From contig DAOVCL010000038.1 in NCBI GenBank assembly GCA_030670005.1, positions 1 to 12,429 on the forward strand: a stretch of DNA of 12,429 bases, written 5' to 3'. Below are positions 5,638 to 12,280 of the stretch, piece after piece. The position numbers were made by a program, and so were the translations under genes. The notes beneath the pieces were generated by a model. It worked only from the letters and a program-made list of their open reading frames with translations, made no database searches and was not told the origin of the DNA. The first letter of the stretch is position 1. Each line of letters starts with the position of its first letter. Source of the DNA: Candidatus Zixiibacteriota bacterium (GTDB lineage: Bacteria > SM23-81 > DAOVCL01).

Positions 5638-5811
5638 ATGGTTGACTTTGACCCAGATGGTCTTTTAGATTCCAAAGAGGAGAGAAAAACCGAGAATCCG
5701 AAAGAAAAGGGATTGGTGAAGGGGATAAAAAGAATAGGGAGGTTTATCAAAGGGTTCTTCTCTGAAGAAGACGGGAAGTATTGGAGAAGAAAAGATCTTG
5801 ACGGGTGGTGA
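5638..5811 (+). CDS. 57-aa cationic small protein, unknown function
   Basis: The peptide has an acidic, polar N-terminal part (MVDFDPDGLLDSKEE), then a lysine/arginine-rich segment with regularly spaced hydrophobic residues (KGLVKGIKRIGRFIKGFF, about 25-42) that would form an amphipathic cationic helix, and an aromatic, charged tail (KYWRRKDLDGW). It has no signal peptide and no cysteine. GAGGAG (5629-5634) lies 3 bases before the ATG, slightly close but strong. It is the first plausible gene after the sigma54 promoter, about 300 bases downstream of the predicted start. The acidic head and cationic amphipathic body resemble precursor or membrane-active peptides in general character, but no family is recognised and a fortuitous ORF cannot be excluded. 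Confidence 0.5.
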   Translation: MVDFDPDGLLDSKEERKTENPKEKGLVKGIKRIGRFIKGFFSEEDGKYWRRKDLDGW

Positions 5812-5818
5812 AGGAGCC

Positions 5819-5832
5819 GATTAAATTTAATC
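5819..5832. promoter_or_regulatory. perfect 14-bp A+T palindrome upstream of the propeller gene
   Basis: GATTAAATTTAATC is exactly self-complementary. It is 66 bp before the propeller start and just upstream of a TATATTATACT stretch (5847-5857) that resembles a -10 without a good -35. It could be an operator for a separate promoter of the propeller gene. Confidence 0.3.
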
Positions 5833-5898
5833 CACAAATCGTCCTCTATATTATACTGCCTGTTCCATCAGAGGCCACTTTAAGTAAAAGGAGAAAAA

Positions 5899-8385
5899 AT
5901 GAGACTCATCATTTTATTTGCTTTCGTTTTGCTCATTTGCATGGTGGTAACAACTGAAGGACAGTGGTTGGAGACCACCATCTTGTTACCAGATAGTCTC
6001 GGTGGGGTGCTTGAACCTTGTCGTTTTGCCTATAACTCCACCGATAATAAAGTTTATGTCGGCGGGAACTACGGCGGTTGTGTTGCCGTTATTGATGGGG
6101 AAGCAAACCAAGAAATAGTTCGTGTTCCTGTGGGAGAGGGTCTTAGCACCTTAGTTTGGAACCGAAATAGTAATAAGCTCTACTGTGCAAATTTCTATAG
6201 TGACGATATAACCGTCATCGATGGGGAGAGGGATGAGGTTATCACAGCTATCTCAGTGGGCAACAGCCCAATCGCTTTAGTTCATAACTCAATTGATAAC
6301 AAGCTTTACTGTGCAAACTACAATAGCGACGACATAACCGTCATTGATGGGGAAACTGATAGGATCATTACCATTGTTCAGGTAGGAGACGGGCCTCGTG
6401 CTCTGGTTCATAACCTCACTAACAACAAGGTCTACTGCGCCAATAAGGGAGATCACAGTCTAACCGTCATTGATGGGGAAGCCGATACCGTCATCTCTAC
6501 GATCCCCGTGGACGCCTATCCGGGTGTTCTGGTTTGGAACTCTACCGATAACAAGATATACTGCGCAAATTATGGGAACAACACCGTAACAGTCATCAAT
6601 GGGGGGAATGACAGCGTCATCACTACCATTCCTGTAGGTAACGGCCCTTGTGCCTTGGTCTGGAATCAAACCAGTAATAAAGTCTACTGCGCAAACTTTT
6701 ATAGTCGCAATATAACGGTTATCTCCGGGGAGGCCGACAGCGTCATCACCTCCATCCCGGCCTGGCTCTTTCCCTGTGCTCTGACCTGGAACCAGACCGA
6801 CAACAAGATCTACTGTGCAAATGCATCGAGCTTTGCCGTGACAGTTATCTGTGGGGTAGGCGATAGCGTGATCACCACTGTCTGGGTAGGGGGCGATCCC
6901 AGTGCTTTAGTCTGGAATTCAGTTAACAACAAGGTCTACTCCGCAAATGTGGGCAGCTACGATGTGACGATCATCGACGGCGTAACCGACAGCGTCATTA
7001 GCTCAGTTCCAGTTGCATACACTCCCCAGGCTTTGGTCTGGAATCAGACCGACAACAAGGTCTACTGTGCAAATTACTGGAGTGATAATCTAACAATTAT
7101 TGACGGAGCAACTAACAGGGTTATCACCACCGTTCCCGTTGGGGATGGGCCCTGGGCCTTAGTCTGGAACCCAACCGATGACAAGGTATATTGCACAAAT
7201 TATTGGAGTGACGATATAACTGTAATCTCGGGGGGGTCTGATGAGATCATCACCACCATTTCAGTGGGGGTCAGGCCCGATGCACTGGTCTATGACTCAA
7301 TTGGCAACAAGATCTACTGCGCAAATGCAGGAAGCCTAACGGTAATAGATGGGGCCACCGATGAGGTCATCACCACTATCTCTGAGGGGGTTGGGTCTTC
7401 GCCTCTGGTCTGGACCTCAACCCACAACAAGATATATTGTGCAAATTGGGGGACTGGGGAGCCCAGCTATGTGTCAGTCATCGATGCAAAAGGGGATAGC
7501 GTGATCACCACCATCCCTCTGCTCTGGTCCTTTCCCCTCCTTTTGGTCTGGAACAAGACCGACAACAAGGTCTACTGTGCACATTATTTTGGTGGTGTAA
7601 CGATCATAGATGGAGAGGCGGATACCGTCATCACCACTATACCAATGATGATGGTGCAATTTCCCACTGCCTTAGCCTGGAATCAAACCAGTAATAAGGT
7701 CTATTTCACATCTACTGAAGGAGATAAAAGCCACTGGGGCAACGAGGGTGTAACCCCCAAGGGGGAGTGGGTAGCGGTCATTGATGGAGAGGGGGATAGC
7801 GTCATCACTACAGTTACCGTAGGGACATTTGCTAATTTTTTGCTCTGGAACTCAATCAACAATAAGGTCTACTGTGTAAATTCGGGTATTGGTGAATATG
7901 GTGATGTAACAATCATTGATGGAGTGACCGATAGCGTCATTACTACTATCAAAGTGGGAGAGTTCGGCTGGGCCTTGGCCTGGAACTCCATCCAGAACAG
8001 GACTTATGTCGCCAACCATTGGGGGAGCAGCATCTCGGTGATTAGAGACCACCCAAGTGGTATCCCCGAAGACCCCTCAATAAACAATCTGCCTGCTGTT
8101 TTCTCCCTCTTCCAGAATTACCCCAATCCGTTTAACTCCGCCACCCTCATCCGCTACCAATTGTCCGCCGTCCGCCGTCCGCCATCCGCCGTCACCCTCC
8201 GGGTCTACAACATCTTAGGGCAGGAGGTAAGGACTCTGGTGGATGAAAGACAGCCGCCGGGTTATTATACAGTCCACTGGGATGGGAGGGATAAATATGG
8301 TAAGGAGGTAGGGAGTGGCGTATATCTTCATCAAATTAAAGTAGGAAAATCCACTCAGACCAAGAAATTAGTTCTCCTCAGGTAG
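5899..8385 (+). CDS. secreted YVTN-type beta-propeller protein with C-terminal sorting domain
   Basis: An N-terminal signal peptide (hydrophobic residues about 3-17, then TTEGQW) is followed by 16 consecutive repeats of about 42-45 residues with the consensus VWNxTxNKVYCANxxSxxITVIDGxxDxVITTIPVGxxPxAL (about 30-730). Such repeats form YncE/YVTN-like beta-propellers; 16 units would suit two propellers of 7-8 blades. The C-terminus (about 735-828) is a T9SS type A-like tail: FQNYPNPFN (738-746), VYNILGQEVRTL, HWDGRDKYGKEV, GSGVYLHQIKVG and KKLVLLR. The product should therefore be exported and surface-attached or released; propellers of this type usually bind proteins or glycans, with no enzymatic motif seen here. 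AAAGGAG (5887-5893), 5 bases before the ATG, supports the start. Twelve of 16 repeats have Cys after the conserved Tyr. A 7-bp tandem repeat interrupts the sorting tail at residues 756-765. The subtilase gene follows on the same strand. Confidence 0.9.
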   Translation: MRLIILFAFVLLICMVVTTEGQWLETTILLPDSLGGVLEPCRFAYNSTDNKVYVGGNYGGCVAVIDGEANQEIVRVPVGEGLSTLVWNRNSNKLYCANFYSDDITVIDGERDEVITAISVGNSPIALVHNSIDNKLYCANYNSDDITVIDGETDRIITIVQVGDGPRALVHNLTNNKVYCANKGDHSLTVIDGEADTVISTIPVDAYPGVLVWNSTDNKIYCANYGNNTVTVINGGNDSVITTIPVGNGPCALVWNQTSNKVYCANFYSRNITVISGEADSVITSIPAWLFPCALTWNQTDNKIYCANASSFAVTVICGVGDSVITTVWVGGDPSALVWNSVNNKVYSANVGSYDVTIIDGVTDSVISSVPVAYTPQALVWNQTDNKVYCANYWSDNLTIIDGATNRVITTVPVGDGPWALVWNPTDDKVYCTNYWSDDITVISGGSDEIITTISVGVRPDALVYDSIGNKIYCANAGSLTVIDGATDEVITTISEGVGSSPLVWTSTHNKIYCANWGTGEPSYVSVIDAKGDSVITTIPLLWSFPLLLVWNKTDNKVYCAHYFGGVTIIDGEADTVITTIPMMMVQFPTALAWNQTSNKVYFTSTEGDKSHWGNEGVTPKGEWVAVIDGEGDSVITTVTVGTFANFLLWNSINNKVYCVNSGIGEYGDVTIIDGVTDSVITTIKVGEFGWALAWNSIQNRTYVANHWGSSISVIRDHPSGIPEDPSINNLPAVFSLFQNYPNPFNSATLIRYQLSAVRRPPSAVTLRVYNILGQEVRTLVDERQPPGYYTVHWDGRDKYGKEVGSGVYLHQIKVGKSTQTKKLVLLR
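8164..8193 (+). repeat. heptanucleotide tandem repeat inside the propeller gene
   Basis: TCCGCCG occurs four times in a row (8164-8191, third copy TCCGCCA), followed by TC. It encodes SAVRRPPSAV in the sorting tail. Against the same part of the neighbouring subtilase tail (IKYALPRNCWVRLEVYN) it appears to be a net addition of about four residues. Since 7 is not a multiple of 3, gain or loss of one unit would change the frame and remove the last 63 residues. Confidence 0.75.
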
Positions 8386-8540
8386 TTAAAACTTGGGAAA
8401 GGAGGTGATTGGTATGTAGAGATTGGGTGCCAGATGAAAGGCAAATGCATCAGGCAAATATAAACAGGGAGGTTGCCTATGAGATATAATCGCTGATCCT
8501 AACAGGAAACCGTTAACCCAATATCAGAAAGGGGTGACCA
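8386..8540 (+). other. intergenic region with a perfect Shine-Dalgarno and start-stop
   Basis: AAAGGAGGTGAT (8398-8409) is essentially a complete complement of the 16S rRNA 3' end, followed 4 bases later by ATG-TAG (8414-8419). A TTG at 8409 in another frame opens a 26-codon ORF ending at 8489 (MVCRDWVPDERQ...), but its distance from the Shine-Dalgarno is only 3 bases. Neither is a convincing gene; this may be a leftover gene start or a start-stop regulatory element. No terminator is seen, so the propeller and subtilase genes may share a transcript. Confidence 0.35.
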
Positions 8541-10187
8541 ATGAAATGGTTCATTCTGTTCTTCGGGCTCCTTCTCTTGACAAACATAGCTTTGGCCGAA
8601 GAGGAGGATTATGTGCCGGGGCAGGCGATAATAAACTTTGAGCCCGGCATTATCGTGCTGCCAGAGGGAGGAGGTAAAGCTTCAATAGATAGCGTGACGA
8701 TCAACTCCTCTGCTGTGGCGGCAATGTGCGATAGTTGCTCTGTGACCAGTTTTGAGAAGGTCTTCCCTGATGCAGAGGAAGGAGGCGATCCTGACCTCTC
8801 TCAGTACTACCTCATCGAGTTTGGTTACGGTGACGAGTTCATCAGTGTAACCGAAACTGTCGAACGATTCCAGACCCTATCAGAGGTGATCTCTGCTGAG
8901 CCAAATGCCATCTGCCAACCAGATAGTGTCATCATCGATGACCTTGAACCCAATGATCCCTACTACCAGGATGGCAGCCAATGGGGGTTGAATGATCCTG
9001 TAACTGGTATTGATGCCCCCGGAGGTTGGGGGTTGGCCGATGAGTATGGCACGCTCGGAGAGGGCATTATTATAGCCATCATCGATGGGGGCGTTGACCG
9101 TGGCCACGACGATCTGGACGGCCACATCGTTGGTGGTGAGGCGGGATATTTTACCTCCCATGGCACACAATGTGCTGGGGTAGCCGGTGCGGAGACCAAC
9201 AACGACCTTGGTATAGCTGGTATGGGCTGGCATGCCAAGATTATGCCCTTTAACGCCCCCCACTATTGGCTAAATGAACTCGTGGCTGACATTAAGGCGG
9301 CGGCAGATGCGGGTGCTCATATAATCAGTATGAGCTGGACTTTTTACGACCGTCTTAACCCCTCTAACGACTTTCCGGTGCTCAAAGATGCCTGTCAGTA
9401 TGCCTACAATGATACCATGATCTTGGTCACCAGTTCTGGAAATGAGCGTGCTGGCTGGCCATTTCCTTACAATGGCTTCCCCCAGGCCTACGAGGGTGAT
9501 CTGGTAATTTCGGTGGGGGCAACGGCTAAGGAACCATATGGCGTGCCACCTTTTGAAGATGATCCTAAGCGCACTTCGTGGTCCAACTACTGTCCAGAAG
9601 GGGAAACCTGGTTGGACGTGGTGGCTCCGGGCGAGGACATTCTAACCACCATACCCAATAATGGCTACGGGTATAGTAGCGGCACCTCCTTCTCCTGTCC
9701 CCTCACCGCTGGAGTGATAGTCCTGATGTGTTCCAAACATATAGGTTACAGGCTCCCACCCAGTGAGGCATGGGAGGTCATCAGGGAGACTGCCAGGGAT
9801 ATAGAGCACACTGGATTAGAATGGGATAGGTTTACCGGAAAGGGGATAATCGATGCAAAGGCTGCCTTTGAGCACACCTGGGTCGGTGTTGAGGAAAGCG
9901 AAGCGGGTTACGACCCAAAGCCTAAAGCCTTTTGTCTTTCACAGAACTACCCTAATCCCTTCAATCCGGTTACCCAGATCAAGTATGCCTTGCCCAGGAA
10001 TTGCTGGGTGAGATTGGAGGTTTACAACATCTTAGGGCAAAAGGTAACTACTCTGGTAGATGGGGAGCAGAAGGTTGGTTACAAGGCTGTCAGATGGGAT
10101 GCAAGTCGGATGGCCAGTGGGATATACATTTACCGGATTCAGGCAGGGGACTTCGTCCAGACCAGGAGAATGATTCTCCTGAAGTAG
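8541..10187 (+). CDS. secreted subtilisin-like serine protease (S8 family) with C-terminal sorting domain
   Basis: The 548-residue precursor has a signal peptide (MKWFILFFGLLLLTNIALA, cleavage likely after residue 19), a propeptide-like region (about 20-130, opening DYVPGQAIINFEPG), an S8 catalytic domain (about 145-445) and a sorting tail (about 465-548). The triad is visible: Asp182 in AIIDGG, His207 in SHGTQCAGVAGA and Ser383 in GTSFSCP; the oxyanion Asn is N301 in SSGN. The usual serine motif is GTSMAxP; here it is GTSFSCP. Asp and His are 25 residues apart, shorter than in subtilisin. The tail (NYPNPFNPVTQIKYALP, VYNILGQKVTTLVDGEQ, SGIYIYRIQAGDF, RRMILLK) is of the same family as that of the propeller encoded upstream. 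AAGGGG (8529-8534) is 6 bases before the ATG. It would act outside the cell or on the surface, with unknown substrate; the neighbouring propeller or the small exported proteins are possible partners. A strong terminator follows. Confidence 0.95.
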   Translation: MKWFILFFGLLLLTNIALAEEEDYVPGQAIINFEPGIIVLPEGGGKASIDSVTINSSAVAAMCDSCSVTSFEKVFPDAEEGGDPDLSQYYLIEFGYGDEFISVTETVERFQTLSEVISAEPNAICQPDSVIIDDLEPNDPYYQDGSQWGLNDPVTGIDAPGGWGLADEYGTLGEGIIIAIIDGGVDRGHDDLDGHIVGGEAGYFTSHGTQCAGVAGAETNNDLGIAGMGWHAKIMPFNAPHYWLNELVADIKAAADAGAHIISMSWTFYDRLNPSNDFPVLKDACQYAYNDTMILVTSSGNERAGWPFPYNGFPQAYEGDLVISVGATAKEPYGVPPFEDDPKRTSWSNYCPEGETWLDVVAPGEDILTTIPNNGYGYSSGTSFSCPLTAGVIVLMCSKHIGYRLPPSEAWEVIRETARDIEHTGLEWDRFTGKGIIDAKAAFEHTWVGVEESEAGYDPKPKAFCLSQNYPNPFNPVTQIKYALPRNCWVRLEVYNILGQKVTTLVDGEQKVGYKAVRWDASRMASGIYIYRIQAGDFVQTRRMILLK

Positions 10188-10214
10188 TCCCTCCCCCCGA
10201 ATCCGGCTCGCCTA

Positions 10215-10249
10215 CAGAGGTCACCAGCAATGGTGGCCTCTGCTTTTTT
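10215..10249 (+). terminator. strong intrinsic terminator after the subtilase gene
   Basis: CAGAGGTCACCA and TGGTGGCCTCTG form a 12-bp stem (one G-U pair) around a GCAA tetraloop of the GNRA type, followed by C and six Ts. It lies 27 bases after the protease stop and should end the propeller-protease transcript. Confidence 0.9.
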
Positions 10250-10287
10250 AAAGATAAAGCGGTCTATTTGATTTGTCAAGGCTTAAG

Positions 10288-10308
10288 TTAAACTCCTTTA
10301 GAGTTTAA
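10288..10308. promoter_or_regulatory. A+T-rich dyad between terminator and exporter promoter
   Basis: TTAAACTC and GAGTTTAA are perfect 8-bp arms around CTTTA. No T-run follows. It is 62 bp upstream of the -35 of the exporter promoter and might be a regulator binding site for it. Confidence 0.3.
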
Positions 10309-10369
10309 GGGGCTGATAGGGCTCCTCCAGATAGAAAGAAAATGTTCTCTTGGGGGAGAATAAAGCCAC

Positions 10370-10397
10370 TTGACAAGAGGGAGAAGAAGGGTATAAT
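10370..10397 (+). promoter_or_regulatory. consensus sigma70 promoter for the ABC exporter
   Basis: TTGACA (10370-10375) and TATAAT (10392-10397) are both perfect consensus, with a 16-bp spacer. Transcription would start near 10404, leaving a leader of about 148 bases before the ATPase gene. Confidence 0.8.
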
Positions 10398-10437
10398 TGA
10401 CTATGGTGAGTTTACATCTCGGAATTCAAATTTTTGT

Positions 10438-10505
10438 GACAGGATATACGGGATTGTCAGGATATAAGGAATATAAAAAATCCTGTAAATCCTTTTCATC
10501 CTGTC
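10438..10505. repeat. dispersed-type stem-loop in the exporter leader
   Basis: GACAGGAT (10438-10445) pairs exactly with ATCCTGTC (10498-10505). Inside, GGATTGTCAGG (10451-10461) matches the reverse complement of CCTGTAAATCC (10482-10492) at 9 of 11 positions. The internal GGAT/CAGGAT periodicity is typical of a repeat I recall from many uncultured-bacterium assemblies (not searched). It lies wholly within the predicted 5' leader, so it would be transcribed as a hairpin. Confidence 0.55.
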
Positions 10506-10539
10506 AAAAGACCCCGTCGCAGGCGGCTAAGTTCTCTCC

Positions 10540-10546
10540 GGGGAGG
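10540..10546 (+). promoter_or_regulatory. ribosome binding site deciding a TTG start
   Basis: GGGGAGG ends 5 bases before TTG 10552 and 14 bases before ATG 10561. The spacing favours the TTG, adding MRQ ahead of MVKVEGLTKVY. Confidence 0.55.
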
Positions 10547-10551
10547 ATAGA

Positions 10552-11526
10552 TTGAGGCAGATGGTAAAAGTTGAGGGGCTGACGAAGGTCTATAGGCATA
10601 AGGGGAAGCCTGAGGTGAGGGCTTTGGATGGGATCAGCTTTTCCATTGACAGGGGGGAGGTGGTAGGCCTTCTGGGTCCCAATGGGGCAGGGAAGACGAC
10701 CACCATAAAGTGTCTCTGTGGGCTGATTGTCCCCACCTCGGGGATGGTTATGATAGACGGAGTGGATACGATCAAGAACCCCAGGTTTGGGATGGGAAAG
10801 CTCAGCGCGGTCCTGGAGGGGAACCGCAATGTCTACTGGAGGCTGACCTCCAGGGAGAACCTCTCCTTCTTTGCCGGGATGATGGGGATTTCCCGCCGGA
10901 GGAGAGCAGCCTATATTGAGGAGTTACTCCGGATATTCCGACTCAAGGAGAAGGAGAGATCACAGGCCAGGTATCTCTCCCGAGGGATGCAGCAGAAGCT
11001 GGCCTTGGCCTGCTCTCTGGTGAAGGGAACCGAGATACTGCTTCTGGATGAGCCCACTTTGGGTTTGGATGTTGAGGCCTCCTATGAGATGAGACAGTTG
11101 ATAAAAAGCTTAGTTGCCGATACCGGAAAGACGGTCTTTCTCAGCAGTCACGATATGAAGGTGGTGGAGGATCTCTGCCAGAGGGTGATAATCATCAACA
11201 ACGGTAAGGTGGTTACCGATGATACGGTAAAGGGCCTGCAGCAACTCTTCAAGGTCAGTTCCTACCGCTTCAGCTTAGAGGATAGCCTCCCTGGGGAAGT
11301 CAAGGCTCAAATCGAGAGGGAATTTAGGCTCTCCAAGGTAACAGAGGATGGAGCCAACGCCCAGATTGATGTTGAGCTCAGCTCAGCGGAGAGGTTCTAT
11401 GATCTGGTGGATATCCTCAAACGGTGTGGTTGTGCAATCGATTCCATAGATCATAAGGAACCAGACTTCGAGGAGATATTCCTGAAGATAGTCAAGGGGG
11501 AAGATGAAAAAGTTAACCCTCTTTAG
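10552..11526 (+). CDS. ABC-2 type exporter, ATP-binding subunit
   Basis: This is the cytoplasmic ATPase of an ABC exporter of the multidrug/Na+ (NatA/DrrA-like) class; 324 residues is normal for it. Motifs: Walker A GPNGAGKTT (42-50), signature YLSRGMQQKLALA (141-153, in place of LSGGQ), Walker B EILLLDEPTLGLD (161-173) and the H-loop His200 in SSH. At the Q-loop position it has AVLEGNRNVYW, with Glu89 where Gln is usual; I recall the LEGNRN form from a subgroup of this class. A C-terminal accessory domain (about 225-324) ends in DFEEIFLKIVKG, as in drug-exporter ATPases. A consensus promoter lies 155 bp upstream. The permease frame overlaps its 3' end by 23 bp, so translation is coupled. The substrate cannot be told from sequence. 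Confidence 0.95.
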   Translation: MRQMVKVEGLTKVYRHKGKPEVRALDGISFSIDRGEVVGLLGPNGAGKTTTIKCLCGLIVPTSGMVMIDGVDTIKNPRFGMGKLSAVLEGNRNVYWRLTSRENLSFFAGMMGISRRRRAAYIEELLRIFRLKEKERSQARYLSRGMQQKLALACSLVKGTEILLLDEPTLGLDVEASYEMRQLIKSLVADTGKTVFLSSHDMKVVEDLCQRVIIINNGKVVTDDTVKGLQQLFKVSSYRFSLEDSLPGEVKAQIEREFRLSKVTEDGANAQIDVELSSAERFYDLVDILKRCGCAIDSIDHKEPDFEEIFLKIVKGEDEKVNPL

Positions 11527-12280
11527 AACGATGTTTGTGCGGGAGTGGATAGGATTGAAGAGGTATCCCTTTAACCTCCTCTCCGGCCTAATCGCCCTCT
11601 ATCTCATCTTCCTGGTTGTCTTCGTTGGCTATAAGGCCCTGGGGGCTGGAAGCCCCCAATTTGGGGATAACTTAGATGGGATAGTGGTGGGGTTTATGAT
11701 GTGGACCTTCGCCATCGCGGCCTACTCCACCCTCTCCTGGGAACTGATGAATGAGGCCAGGATGGGGACATTGGAACAGCTCTATATGACCCCTCTTGGG
11801 TTTGACTGGGTATGCATATTTAGGGTGATCTCCTCATTTTTTCTAAACCTCCTCTTTGTCCTTCCCATTCTGGCCCTGATGATGGTCACCACGGGGAGGT
11901 ATCTCCACCTCGACATTCTGAGCATTGCCCCCCTTCTCATTCTCTCCTTAGCTGGTGTCTACGGGATTGGGTTCGTAATGGGAGGACTGGCCCTGGTTTT
12001 CAAGCAAGTTCAGGCCTTTTTTCAGATCATTCAGTTTGTCTTTATAGGGCTCATTGCCGTTCCTATCTCCAGGCTGCCCTTGCTTAAGGCCCTTCCCTTG
12101 GCCTTAGGGAGCAATCTGATTGGAGAAGTAATGGTAGACAAGAGATCAATTCTTTTGCTTCCTCCTGGGGACCTCCTTATCCTGCTGATTAACTCCGCAT
12201 TTTATTTCCTGGTCGGTTTTTGGGCCTTTAAACTGTTTTTGGGGATAGCCAGGAAGAAGGGGCTTCTGGGCCATTATTAG
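11504..12280 (+). CDS. ABC-2 type exporter, permease subunit
   Basis: This 258-residue integral membrane protein has six predicted membrane spans, near residues 22-46, 62-84, 104-128, 136-160, 166-186 and 220-246, and an N-terminal cytoplasmic start with RMFVREW-like basic character (TMFVREWIGLKRYPF). The length and the WELMNEARMGTLEQLYMTP segment between spans 2 and 3 are typical of ABC-2 permeases (coupling-helix region). Its ATG lies inside the ATPase gene (23-bp overlap), with AAGGGGG (11494-11500) just upstream. One permease gene implies a homodimer, or a second permease gene beyond the window. Substrate unknown. I saw no terminator after the stop. Confidence 0.93.
   Translation: MKKLTLFRTMFVREWIGLKRYPFNLLSGLIALYLIFLVVFVGYKALGAGSPQFGDNLDGIVVGFMMWTFAIAAYSTLSWELMNEARMGTLEQLYMTPLGFDWVCIFRVISSFFLNLLFVLPILALMMVTTGRYLHLDILSIAPLLILSLAGVYGIGFVMGGLALVFKQVQAFFQIIQFVFIGLIAVPISRLPLLKALPLALGSNLIGEVMVDKRSILLLPPGDLLILLINSAFYFLVGFWAFKLFLGIARKKGLLGHY

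Noticed and set aside
5616..5837. 73-codon minus-strand ORF opposite the 57-aa gene
   Set aside because: It is the antisense of the plus-strand peptide frame, which has the better start; Ser/Phe-rich composition is typical of the complement of Lys/Glu-rich coding DNA.
5983..8049. Regular tandem similarity suggesting a CRISPR or DNA satellite
   Set aside because: The about 126-135-bp periodicity is codon-level repetition of a beta-propeller in one open frame; units differ too much to be CRISPR repeats.
8880..9263. 127-codon minus-strand ORF opposite the subtilase
   Set aside because: It covers the catalytic Asp/His region of a clear S8 protease; shadow frame.
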